DNA of 11,642 bases from Actinomycetes bacterium (lineage in GTDB: Bacteria > Actinomycetota > Acidimicrobiia > Acidimicrobiales > Microtrichaceae), in contig JAEXGP010000396.1 in assembly GCA_023450775.1 (NCBI GenBank), positions 1 through 11,642 on the forward strand, written 5' to 3'. The stretch's first letter is position 1, and each line of letters starts with the position of its first letter. The notes beneath the pieces are model-generated. The model made no database searches, was not told the origin of the DNA, and saw only the letters and a list, made by a program, of their open reading frames with translations. The position numbers and the translations under genes are program-made. Below are positions 1 to 6,193 of this stretch, piece by piece.

Positions 1-122
1 GTGTCCAGAGCAGTCGTTGACCGCGTGTTGACACCTGCGGAGCAGAGTCGGAGTCGTACGGCGGTGGCTCTCGAACGAGGTCCGCTCGCCAACAGCGGTG
101 CCGTGGTGGGTGTCACGGTCGC

Positions 123-176
123 CGGACCGGGATGGGAGAGGCGCAGGTGTCCCGACCTGCGGCGAGGCCCGGTCCG
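123..176. other. Nested stem-loop structure in intergenic DNA
   Basis: An outer 9-bp perfect stem pairs CGGACCGGG (123-131) with CCCGGTCCG (168-176). Inside it a second perfect 7-bp stem pairs CGCAGGT (142-148) with ACCTGCG (155-161) around a 6-base loop. The two stems are properly nested, so one RNA could form both. It could be a terminator for a transcript coming from either side or part of a small structured RNA. No T-tract follows on either strand. Function unknown; the inverted repeats themselves are directly visible. Confidence 0.4.
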
Positions 177-274
177 ACGGCACGCGTTGCTCGCCGCGGC
201 CCCGCCGTACCCGCCCCGCATCCGACCGAGCCCCTCAGCCCCTGGGCGTGGTCGACGGGGTGAGACGACACGTC

Positions 275-315
275 GACCGGGCCCGACCGCACCGCCCCGC
301 GCGGCGGGCCCGGTC
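275..315 (-). terminator. Candidate terminator hairpin after the GH38 gene
   Basis: Positions 275-285 pair with 305-315 over 11 bp without mismatch. After one bulged A (286), 287-290 pair with 301-304 over 4 bp around a 10-base loop. The hairpin lies about 80 bases past the mannosidase stop codon on the minus strand, the right place for transcription termination. It lacks the U-tract of a classical intrinsic terminator, which is common in high-GC actinobacteria. It may instead be an mRNA 3'-end stabilising hairpin. Confidence 0.45.
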
Positions 316-333
316 CGGTCACCGGTCCGGTCA
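310..333. repeat. 12-base tandem direct repeat, two copies
   Basis: CCGGTCCGGTCA occurs twice in direct succession (310-321 and 322-333), followed by CCG. The first copy overlaps the right arm of the hairpin at 275-315. It probably arose by slippage in low-complexity GC-rich DNA. Confidence 0.7.
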
Positions 334-393
334 CCGTTCCGCCCGCGGCGCCGTCCGAGCGACCGAGTGGGCGCGTCCACGCCCGAGCGGCGT

Positions 394-3330
394 TCAGTCC
401 AGGCGGACCGTCACGATGCGGTGGGGATCGACCTCGAGCGTGCCGGTGAACGTGTCGAGCTCCCGGCCCCGCAGGTCCACGACCGCGCCCGCGCGTCCTT
501 CGATCCGGAGCACCGCGCCGCGGTCGCCCGTGGCGTGCGCCCGCACGACCAGCCGGCCGTGGTCGTCGCGCAGCACGGCGTCCACGTCGAGCGCGCCGTC
601 GGCGACGCCCCTGCTGCCGTCGGCGTCGCCCCTGCTGCCGTCGGCGTCGCCGTCGACGGTGAGCAGCGAGCCCCGATCGCCCAGGTCCCCGCCGCCCTCG
701 GCGACGACCGGCAGCAGCGGGTTCCACACTGCATCGGCCAGGGCGTACGGATCGGTCGGCGTCCCCTCGGCGTCGAGACGGACGGCATAGCTGAGCTCGA
801 GCGGCCGCAGCGTCTGCGCGCCCTCGAGCCGGTCGAACGGGCCCGCGGGCTGCGGCCGCGACGGCATGGGACCGCGGGACAGCCAACCGGTCGAGCGCAC
901 CAGCGTGAGCGCCAGGGCGGAGGCCGTGGTGCCCTCGGGCGGTGCCACGCCCAGCGCAGCGCCCTGCTCGGCGGTCATGCCGGTGGTGTCGGCCACGGTG
1001 GCGCCGTCGGGCGTCCGGAGGCCCACGAGCTCGTACTCGCACAGCCCCTCGTGGGTGACCGTCAGCCCGCCGGCCTGCACGAAGCGCCGGGACGGGAACG
1101 TCGGCACGCCCCACTCGTTGGGCCCGCCCTCGATCCACAGCGGGCGCTCGACCACCGCGTACGCGTCCTCGGCGCGGCTGTGGGTCGCCGGCTCCGGCAG
1201 CGGCAGGTGGACCCGCAGCCGGTGGTCCCGGGCCCGCTGGTCCCACGCGGTGGTGACGCGCACGGTCGGGTCGTCCGCGCGGACCTCGACGGTGGTGGTG
1301 AACACCTGGGTGACCTCGCCCACGCGCCGGTAGGTCTCACCGCCGGCCCAGCCGGTCGTCATCTCGTCCTGGCCGTCGATCGCGCAGCGCTCCGGCAGCA
1401 CGTACGTGGAGCGGATCACCAGCCGGCCCCGGATCGGTCCGGCCTCGGTGCGGGTGACCTCGACGGCGACCGGCGCGTCGACCACCACGTCGACCTCTGG
1501 CGGGCACCAGTTGTAGGTGTCGCCGGCGTCGCCGTCGTCGACCAGCCGCCCGAAGCCGGCCAGCCCGTCGATGCTGAACGTGCCGTCGACCGGGTCCGCC
1601 ACCACCGTGACGAGCCCGTTGGTCAGGCCGAGCTCGCCGTCGGCCGCCACCGGGTGCTCGGGCTCGACCGGCTCCCACCGGGCCCAGCCGTAGCCGGGGA
1701 CGTCGGCGGCCAGCGCCAGGACGTGGCGGGTCGGGTCGCTGCGGTGCACGACCAGGCGCAGCTCGAACGACGGGTCCTCGGCCGCCCGCTGGCCGACCAG
1801 GGCGAGCGCGTCGGCGGAGGACACCGCGCCGTCGCCGGGGGCGGTCGTCAGCAGGTGGGCGGTGATCCCGGCGGGGCCGTCGTGCTCCTCGATGCGCACC
1901 GAGCGGGTGGCCGGGTGCTCGGCGAGCGCGGCGAGCGCCAGGCGCATGGGAGCCTCCTCGCCGACCGCGCCGTCGATCTCCTCGACCGCGGGAACGGCCG
2001 CCACGACCTGCACCGCGGGGTGCTCGAGCGGTTCCCCGTCGGCCGGACCGGGGATGTCGATCTCCACCACGCCCGTGCGCGTCCGGGCGGTGGCGTTGAG
2101 CACGACCGCGCCGGGCCGGGCCATCCGCCGCGCCGCCGCCTGCACCGCCCGATCGGCGATGCCCTGGGCCAGCCGGGTCGACTCGGCGTAGCGCAGCAGC
2201 ACGGCGTCGACGACCTCGTCGTGGCTGCACGCGCAGATGGAGTCGTGCGCGGCGTTGCGGATGACGTCGAGCCAGGCGGCGTCGAACACCGGCTGCCAGC
2301 GGTCGGGCCGTCCGCCGCGGGCCGGGTCGCCCAGCCACAGCGCGGCGAGCGGCTCGGCCACCCGCTCCAACGTCCGCTCGGCCCGCGCCGCGGCCTGCTT
2401 GACGTCGACCCGGTTGGAGGCGACGCCCATGAGGACGTTCGCCCGCAGCCCCGAGCGCATCTCGCCGTGCAGCTCGGGCAGGTGGTCGCTCGGCGCATCG
2501 GCCAGGTGCTCCGCGAGCGAGCGGATGGTGAGCTCGTAGGCGTCGCCATCGGTGCGGGCCGCCTCGAGCTCGTTCAGCTGGGCGACGACCGAGCTGAGGT
2601 GGGCGGGCGGCACCTCGTGGTCCATGCCGGCCATCAGCAGGAGCGGATCGCCCACCAGGGGTCCCTGGAGCAGCCGGAAGATCTCGATCTTCTCGCGGAC
2701 CCCGGCGGGGTCGCGAGGGAGCTCCGAGCCGTTGCCGTAGCCGGCCGGCAGGTACTCGGCCCGGACCCGGGAGCCGTCGGGGGCGATCCACCAGAACAGC
2801 GGCCCGTCGATGCTGGAGGGCACGCCCCGCCAGACCACGGCGTCGGTGAAGCCGAACTGCAGCAGCAGCTGCGGCATCTGCGCGATGTGGCCGAACATGT
2901 CGGGCAGGTAGCCCACCGGCATGGCGCCGCCGAAGGCCTCGGCCTTGCGGAGCCCGAGCTGGAGGTTGCGCACGTGCGTCTCGCCCGACACCAGGAACTC
3001 GTCGGGGAGCACGTACCAGGGGCCCATCGACAGGCGGCCCTCGGCCGCGAGCGACCGCAGACGGTCGGCCTCGTGCGGTCGGAGGCCCAGGTAGTCGTCG
3101 ACGACCGCCATCTGCCCGTCGAGCTGGAAGTGGGCGAAGCCGGGGTCGGACTCCAGGCGGGGGAGGAGCTCGTCGAGCAGGTCGACCAGCCGGAGCCGGA
3201 AGGTGGGGTACGGCGAGTACCACTCGCGGTCCCAGTGCGTGTGCGGGACGACGTCGACGCGGCGGACGGTCCGGGAACCTCCTGCGGCGCCGGGGTCGGA
3301 GGGGGAGGGCGCGCTGGCGAGGTCGGTCAT
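394..3330 (-). CDS. Glycoside hydrolase family 38 alpha-mannosidase
   Basis: The 978-residue product is a GH38 enzyme, a retaining alpha-mannosidase that uses a bound metal ion (usually zinc). Visible family signatures: HTHWDREW at residues 30-37 (metal-binding His and Asp), YLPDMFGH at 141-148 with D144 as the expected nucleophile and metal ligand, HGEMRSG near 288-294, and HDSICACSHDEV at 362-373 containing the last metal-ligand His. Helical middle and beta-sandwich regions follow. Length fits bacterial members of the MngB/mannosylglycerate hydrolase type (about 850-1000 residues). No signal peptide or membrane segment is seen, so it is probably cytoplasmic. Substrate cannot be told from sequence; mannosylglycerate or alpha-mannoside oligosaccharides are possible. 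The ATG at 3330 lies 6 bases after a TACGCT -10-like hexamer, suggesting a leaderless mRNA. A heptapeptide is repeated near the C terminus (repeat at 610-651). No sugar transporter or other sugar gene lies beside it. Confidence 0.93.
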   Translation of the reverse strand: MTDLASAPSPSDPGAAGGSRTVRRVDVVPHTHWDREWYSPYPTFRLRLVDLLDELLPRLESDPGFAHFQLDGQMAVVDDYLGLRPHEADRLRSLAAEGRLSMGPWYVLPDEFLVSGETHVRNLQLGLRKAEAFGGAMPVGYLPDMFGHIAQMPQLLLQFGFTDAVVWRGVPSSIDGPLFWWIAPDGSRVRAEYLPAGYGNGSELPRDPAGVREKIEIFRLLQGPLVGDPLLLMAGMDHEVPPAHLSSVVAQLNELEAARTDGDAYELTIRSLAEHLADAPSDHLPELHGEMRSGLRANVLMGVASNRVDVKQAAARAERTLERVAEPLAALWLGDPARGGRPDRWQPVFDAAWLDVIRNAAHDSICACSHDEVVDAVLLRYAESTRLAQGIADRAVQAAARRMARPGAVVLNATARTRTGVVEIDIPGPADGEPLEHPAVQVVAAVPAVEEIDGAVGEEAPMRLALAALAEHPATRSVRIEEHDGPAGITAHLLTTAPGDGAVSSADALALVGQRAAEDPSFELRLVVHRSDPTRHVLALAADVPGYGWARWEPVEPEHPVAADGELGLTNGLVTVVADPVDGTFSIDGLAGFGRLVDDGDAGDTYNWCPPEVDVVVDAPVAVEVTRTEAGPIRGRLVIRSTYVLPERCAIDGQDEMTTGWAGGETYRRVGEVTQVFTTTVEVRADDPTVRVTTAWDQRARDHRLRVHLPLPEPATHSRAEDAYAVVERPLWIEGGPNEWGVPTFPSRRFVQAGGLTVTHEGLCEYELVGLRTPDGATVADTTGMTAEQGAALGVAPPEGTTASALALTLVRSTGWLSRGPMPSRPQPAGPFDRLEGAQTLRPLELSYAVRLDAEGTPTDPYALADAVWNPLLPVVAEGGGDLGDRGSLLTVDGDADGSRGDADGSRGVADGALDVDAVLRDDHGRLVVRAHATGDRGAVLRIEGRAGAVVDLRGRELDTFTGTLEVDPHRIVTVRLD
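610..651 (-). repeat. 21-base exact tandem repeat inside the GH38 gene
   Basis: Two identical 21-base units lie at 610-630 and 631-651, with degenerate flanks. On the coding (minus) strand they encode DGSRGDA twice, extended by related residues into an Asp/Gly-rich run. The unit is a multiple of three, so copy-number change keeps the frame. It lies in the C-terminal region, away from the catalytic residues, probably in a surface loop. Confidence 0.85.
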
Positions 3331-3336
3331 GCGCGA

Positions 3337-3342
3337 AGCGTA
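3337..3342 (-). promoter_or_regulatory. -10-like element TACGCT before the GH38 start
   Basis: On the minus strand TACGCT is followed by six bases and the ATG at 3330, so transcription would begin at or next to the start codon. There is no Shine-Dalgarno sequence in the gap, which fits a leaderless transcript. No clear -35 hexamer is seen 17-18 bases upstream. Confidence 0.45.
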
Positions 3343-3369
3343 TCGAGCCCCTCGACCGGCCCACCGGCC

Positions 3370-3398
3370 GTGGCGCGGCCGCTGCGCACGTGCGCCAC
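3370..3398 (-). terminator. Candidate hairpin between small gene and GH38 gene
   Basis: GTGGCGC (3370-3376) and GCGCCAC (3392-3398) form a 7-bp stem with a 15-base loop. The right side of this element contains a perfect 12-base palindrome, GCGCACGTGCGC (3384-3395), and CGGCCG occurs twice (3365-3370, 3376-3381). It lies between the stop of the small protein gene (3458) and the mannosidase promoter. It could end the small gene's transcript or be a regulator site for the mannosidase gene. No U-tract. Confidence 0.35.
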
Positions 3399-3457
3399 TG
3401 CCGTGTCGGCGTGCTGCGTGCTGTCGGGTGTGCTGGGCGCCGTCGGGTCGTGCCGGC

Positions 3458-3754
3458 TCAGGCGGTGCGGCCGAGCGGTCGGAGCTGCTCGCGCGGGAAC
3501 CACGCGGGCAGGACCGTGCCGTCCGACTGCCGGCGGAGGCGGTAGCCCTCGTCGGCGACGTCGGCCACCGTGAAGCCGCGCGTCCAGCGCTGGTCGAACC
3601 GGCTCTTCACCTCGACCGTGGTCCCGGCGTCGATCGGGACGTCGAGACGTGTGCCCGTCCCTTCCTCCATGTCGAATCCCTCCTCCCGGTCGCTGGTCCT
3701 CGCGTCGTCGACGACCACGATCGTGGGTCGCCGCACGGGTGCGTCGATCAGCAT
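3458..3754 (-). CDS. Small conserved protein, possible SH3/Tudor-like fold
   Basis: A 98-residue soluble protein I cannot assign to a named family. Its core (about residues 40-93) is rich in short hydrophobic-aromatic strands: TTVEVKSRFDQRWTRGF, then GYRLRRQSDGTVLP and AWFPREQLRP. This looks like a small beta-barrel of the Tudor/SH3 type; that fold is inference. Two starts are possible. The ATG at 3754 has GGGGGGA about six bases upstream, and its extra 28 codons are mostly G/C-ending. The ATG at 3670 (70-residue product beginning MEEGTGTR) has a much better AGGAGGG at seven bases and starts close to the folded core. The longer form is reported, but the shorter one is a serious alternative. 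The gene is divergent from rnhB and precedes the GH38 gene on the same strand with a 127-base gap. Confidence 0.7.
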   Translation of the reverse strand: MLIDAPVRRPTIVVVDDARTSDREEGFDMEEGTGTRLDVPIDAGTTVEVKSRFDQRWTRGFTVADVADEGYRLRRQSDGTVLPAWFPREQLRPLGRTA

Positions 3755-3960
3755 GTGCTTCCCCCCATTCTTCGGTCAGGCGGGGTCGCGAACTCAAGCA
3801 CCCTGCCCACATTTCCTCCAGGAAGAGACGGAGTTCACGCGCTCGACACGCTCCGGTCCCGGGCGGGCCCCCGTCACCTCCTCGATCGGTCGGTCGCGGC
3901 CGATCCTGAGCGATCCGGACGCTCCCGGGAGCCGGCGTCGCGGCCGCTAGTTTCGGACCC
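3755..3960. promoter_or_regulatory. Divergent promoter region, small gene / rnhB
   Basis: This 206-base non-coding stretch separates divergent genes. TAGTTT (3948-3953) lies seven bases before the rnhB ATG and is a plausible -10 for a leaderless transcript; no -35 is clear. Inverted repeats: TTCCT-CC-AGGAA (3813-3824), flanked at a distance by GAACTC (3790-3795) and GAGTTC (3831-3836), and GATCGG-N10-CCGATC (3884-3905). CGATCC is directly repeated ten bases apart (3901-3906, 3911-3916). Any of these could be operator sites, but no known regulator consensus is recognised. Confidence 0.4.
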
Positions 3961-4626
3961 ATGGCCGGTCGCCGCCGCGGGCCCACGCTCGCCGTCGAGA
4001 AGGAGCTCTGGGAGTCGGGCAACGACGTCGTCGTCGGCGTGGACGAGGTCGGGCGCGGCGCCTGGGCCGGGCCGCTCACGATCGGTGCCGTGGTGCTGCC
4101 CAAGGACCGGCGCGTGTACGGCGTGCGCGACTCCAAGCAGCTCACAGAGCTGCGGCGCGAGCAGCTGTTCGACCGGGTCGGGGAGTGGTGCGTGGCGTGG
4201 TCGGTGGGACACGCCTCCCACGAGGAGTGCGACGAGCTCGGCATGTCCGAGGCGCAGCGCCTGGCCGCCCGCCGGGCGATCGACGGCCTGGGCGTGGAGC
4301 CCGACCGGGTGCTCGTCGACGGTCGCTGGGACTTCGTCGGCGGTGGCCGCACGCGCATGATCGTGAAGGGCGACGCGACCTGCCTGTCGATCGCCGCCGC
4401 GTCGATCCTGGCCAAGGTGACCCGGGACCGGATCATGCGCGAGAACGCGGACAGCTACCCGGGCTTCGACTTCGACCGCAACAAGGGCTATCCGTGCCCT
4501 CGCCACCAGCTCGCCCTGAAGGGGTACGGCCCGACCGCCATCCACCGCCGCACCTGGGCGTTCATGGACGGCCTCCCGTGGGGCACCCGCCGTCCGGGTC
4601 ACATGGAGGAGCCGACCCTCTTCTAA
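3961..4626 (+). CDS. rnhB: Ribonuclease HII
   Basis: The 221-residue protein is RNase HII, which cleaves the RNA strand of RNA-DNA hybrids and starts ribonucleotide excision repair by cutting 5' of single ribonucleotides in DNA. The signature DEVGRG is at residues 28-33. The four expected acidic catalytic residues are present: D28, E29, D120 (in LVDGRW) and D138 (in VKGDAT); the 18-residue spacing of the last two equals that in E. coli RnhB. DSK (57-59) and SILAKVTRD (148-156) are also conserved. Length is usual for the family. There is no Shine-Dalgarno sequence; a TAGTTT hexamer seven bases upstream suggests leaderless translation from this ATG. It is transcribed alone or with weak read-through into the cyclase gene, 257 bases downstream. 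Cytoplasmic, DNA maintenance. Confidence 0.97.
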   Translation: MAGRRRGPTLAVEKELWESGNDVVVGVDEVGRGAWAGPLTIGAVVLPKDRRVYGVRDSKQLTELRREQLFDRVGEWCVAWSVGHASHEECDELGMSEAQRLAARRAIDGLGVEPDRVLVDGRWDFVGGGRTRMIVKGDATCLSIAAASILAKVTRDRIMRENADSYPGFDFDRNKGYPCPRHQLALKGYGPTAIHRRTWAFMDGLPWGTRRPGHMEEPTLF

Positions 4627-4883
4627 GAGCCGCGCGTCCCGTTGGCCTGCACGCCTCCGGCGGCCCCTCGTGGGTCGAGCGTCCCGTGAGGTGAGAGGGC
4701 GATGCGCCGGCGTCACACCGACGTGCCAGGGTGACGGACGTCGTGGAACCGGTCGTCGCTCGGCGGCCGGTTCGGCGTACGCTTGCAGGAGCAAGAGTCC
4801 GCTTGCCCGAGTTGCCCGTGCGTCCGCACGGCGTCGGTGCAGGTGGGCGGCAGTCACCCCCCCCCACGTCAGAGGCGTCCATC
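4627..4883 (+). promoter_or_regulatory. Promoter and structured leader of the cyclase gene
   Basis: Non-coding, 257 bases. GAACCGG (4746-4752) and CCGGTTC (4767-4773) form a perfect inverted repeat whose arms are 21 bases apart, two helical turns, just before a TACGCT -10-like hexamer (4778-4783). If transcription starts near 4790 the leader is about 95 bases. Two further inverted repeats follow: CTTGC-AGGA-GCAAG (4782-4795) and the 16-base palindrome made of CCGTGCG (4816-4822) and CGCACGG (4825-4831). A run of nine C (4857-4865) precedes an AGAGG ribosome-site-like sequence and the GTG start. An in-frame ATG at 4731 would extend the protein through all this, but third positions there are much less G/C-biased than in the gene, so it is probably not coding. 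No clear rnhB terminator is seen. Confidence 0.45.
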
Positions 4884-5519
4884 GTGAGTGACAACCCGAC
4901 ACGCGGCATCCGCTTCGGCAGTCCACGCAACACGCACCTGCACGAGGCCGACGGCACCGGCATGGGTCCGCCCGTTCCCGAGTGGGTGGAGGTCTCCCAG
5001 ACCCTCGACCGCTGGTTCGCCTTCATCGACATCACCGGGTTCACCTCCTACACGGAGCAGCACGGCACCCAGGCCGCGCTCGAGGTGCTGGCCCGGTTCC
5101 GCTCCGCCGTCCGCCAGGTCACCGGCCGCCGCGGCGTGCGGGTGCTCAAGTGGCTGGGTGACGGCGTGATGCTCGTCAGCACCGCGCCGGGTCCGCTGAC
5201 CGCGGCCGTGTGCGAGATCGCCACCCGCTTCGAGCGCGACCCGTTCGACGTCCACGCGGGCATCGCCGGCGGCAACGTCCTGCTGTTCGAGGGCGACGAC
5301 TACGTGGGTCCGTCCGCCAACCACGCGGCGCGCCTGTGCGACGCCGCCGGTCCGGGCGAGGTCCTGGCGCTCGACGTCGTGGGCCACCTGCCCGACTGGA
5401 TCCAGATCGACGACACGGTCGTGGTCCACGCCGACGGCATCGGCGAGATGCGTCCCGCCGTGCGGCTGAGCGTCCGGCCCGAGGCCCGTCCCGTCGCGCC
5501 CGAATCGGGCGTCGCGTGA
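4884..5519 (+). CDS. Class III nucleotidyl (probably adenylyl) cyclase domain protein
   Basis: The 211-residue protein is almost wholly one class III cyclase homology domain, expected to make cAMP from ATP. Metal-binding aspartates are D49 (FAFIDITGFT) and D93 (LKWLGDGVM). K89, four residues before D93, matches the adenine-selecting lysine, and D139 in DDYVGPSANHAARL matches the purine-contacting Asp. N146 and R150 match the transition-state Asn/Arg pair. All key positions are filled, so activity as a homodimer is plausible. No membrane segment, HAMP or sensor domain is present; only a short (about 40-residue) N-terminal region. GTG at 4884 is chosen because the upstream extension has non-coding third-position composition and AGAGG lies nine bases before it. 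The stop overlaps the start of the membrane protein gene, suggesting coupling and perhaps a shared function. Confidence 0.85.
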   Translation: MSDNPTRGIRFGSPRNTHLHEADGTGMGPPVPEWVEVSQTLDRWFAFIDITGFTSYTEQHGTQAALEVLARFRSAVRQVTGRRGVRVLKWLGDGVMLVSTAPGPLTAAVCEIATRFERDPFDVHAGIAGGNVLLFEGDDYVGPSANHAARLCDAAGPGEVLALDVVGHLPDWIQIDDTVVVHADGIGEMRPAVRLSVRPEARPVAPESGVA

Positions 5520-5992
5520 CCGGCACCACCACCGGCCCGCAGACCTCCGGCACGCCCGTCCCCGCCACCCGCGCCCCCTCGGCGCTGTGGGCGGTGGGGG
5601 CCTTCGTCGCCTGGACGCTGTTCGTCTGGATCGGCCGCATCCGCAACGCCCTGACCGACCCCGAGCTGTCGGGTTCCGACCGCGTCGGGCCGCTCGTGCT
5701 GTCGACGATCTTCGTGGCCGGGGCGATCGTGCTCGGCGCGCTCCTGTACCGCGATCACGTGGCCGCCACGGCGGCCTCGTCCCGCACCCTGCGGCTCGCC
5801 ACTCGGGTGGTCGGCGGGTACACCACGGTGGTCTGGCTGGTGCGCGCGGGCGACATCGCGCTGGCCGGCGACCACGAGGTCGGCTTCGTCGTCGTGCACG
5901 TGGTGCTGGCCGTCGTGTCCATCGGTCTCGCCGCCTGGGCGGCGCTCGCGACCGAGCGTCGGTATGCCCACATAAGTCCGGTCATCGCCTGA
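5516..5992 (+). CDS. Small four-helix membrane protein, coupled to cyclase
   Basis: A 158-residue integral membrane protein of unrecognised family. Four hydrophobic stretches are visible at about residues 22-40, 58-78, 94-110 and 122-143, after a Thr/Pro-rich, probably cytoplasmic N terminus. The GTG start is chosen because it overlaps the cyclase stop (GTGA, 4 bases), a typical translational-coupling arrangement, and because the hydrophobic protein begins soon after it; the frame is open further upstream only as a shadow inside the cyclase gene. Conserved-looking charged residues sit inside or beside helices (R41-R43, R110 near D113), which may matter for function. By position it could anchor or regulate the cyclase, but no family evidence supports a specific role. 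Confidence 0.75.
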   Translation: MTGTTTGPQTSGTPVPATRAPSALWAVGAFVAWTLFVWIGRIRNALTDPELSGSDRVGPLVLSTIFVAGAIVLGALLYRDHVAATAASSRTLRLATRVVGGYTTVVWLVRAGDIALAGDHEVGFVVVHVVLAVVSIGLAAWAALATERRYAHISPVIA

Positions 5993-6017
5993 CACGACGC
6001 TCCCGATGGGGCATGAT
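5989..6017 (+). promoter_or_regulatory. Candidate promoter before SCO6745-family gene
   Basis: CTGACA (5989-5994) and CATGAT (6012-6017) are one mismatch each from TTGACA and TATGAT and are separated by exactly 17 bases. The -35 overlaps the stop codon of the membrane protein gene. Predicted start of transcription near 6023-6025 would give a leader of about 170 bases and would place the UUCG hairpin at its 5' end. Confidence 0.45.
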
Positions 6018-6021
6018 GCGT

Positions 6022-6193
6022 CCGTGGCTTCGGCCATGGCTGCGTCGTCCTCCCATCCACCCTTCCTCTCCCATGGGCGACGTGACCGAGGGTCGTCCTC
6101 CATCGGCAGTGATGGGGCTCGATGTCGGGACGACCCTCGCCCTTTCTCCTCCGCCGCCCGGCCCGTCCGGACGCCGAGCCGCCGGAGAACCAC
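6022..6193 (+). promoter_or_regulatory. Structured 5' leader, possible riboregulator
   Basis: A hairpin CCGTGGC-TTCG-GCCATGG (6022-6039) has a 7-bp stem with one G-U pair and the very stable C(UUCG)G tetraloop. A second structure pairs 6087-6098 with 6128-6139 over 12 perfect bp, continued after a small internal loop by CATCG (6101-6105) with CGATG (6120-6124). The sequence TTCTCC (6144-6149) is complementary to GGAGAA (6184-6189), the ribosome-binding site of the next gene. So the leader could switch between open and closed ribosome site. It could equally contain a terminator for the upstream operon. I do not recognise any known riboswitch class. The low-complexity reading frame that crosses it has weak third-position bias and is not a gene. 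Confidence 0.45.

Larger units (their letters stand above)
1..393. other. Non-coding left edge with strong secondary structure
   Basis: No convincing gene is seen here. Two plus-strand frames stop within the first 30 bases. The third stays open but shows no third-position G/C preference in its first 40 codons, unlike the real genes of the window. The stretch holds two strong inverted-repeat structures (listed separately at 123-176 and 275-315) and a 12-base direct repeat at 310-333. It is most simply the 3' intergenic region of the mannosidase gene, which ends at 394 on the minus strand, possibly facing a gene that ended before the window starts. A TTGACA hexamer at 28-33 has no matching -10 at normal spacing. 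Confidence 0.6.

Noticed and set aside
28..33. TTGACA hexamer as a -35 element
   Set aside because: No -10-like hexamer 16-19 bases downstream and no gene follows on that strand.
1337..3364. Second long minus-strand frame overlapping the mannosidase
   Set aside because: Arg/Ala/Pro-rich shadow with no domain; the other frame has the catalytic motifs.
1..3573. A very long plus-strand open frame antisense to the mannosidase
   Set aside because: Its Arg/Pro/Gly/Val-rich, domain-free product is what high GC gives opposite a real gene; the minus strand encodes clear GH38 motifs.
4745..4772. GGAAC ... GTT resembling an ECF-sigma promoter
   Set aside because: The spacing is 20 bases, longer than usual, and the GGAAC is explained as an arm of the GAACCGG inverted repeat.
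4731..4883. Upstream ATG extending the cyclase by 51 residues
   Set aside because: Third-position G/C falls well below that of the gene, and the stretch holds a -10-like hexamer and inverted repeats.
6122..6193. ATG at 6122 as start of the SCO6745-family gene
   Set aside because: It lies in the 12-bp stem and adds Arg/Pro-rich residues; the GTG at 6194 has a good ribosome site and starts at family-like sequence.
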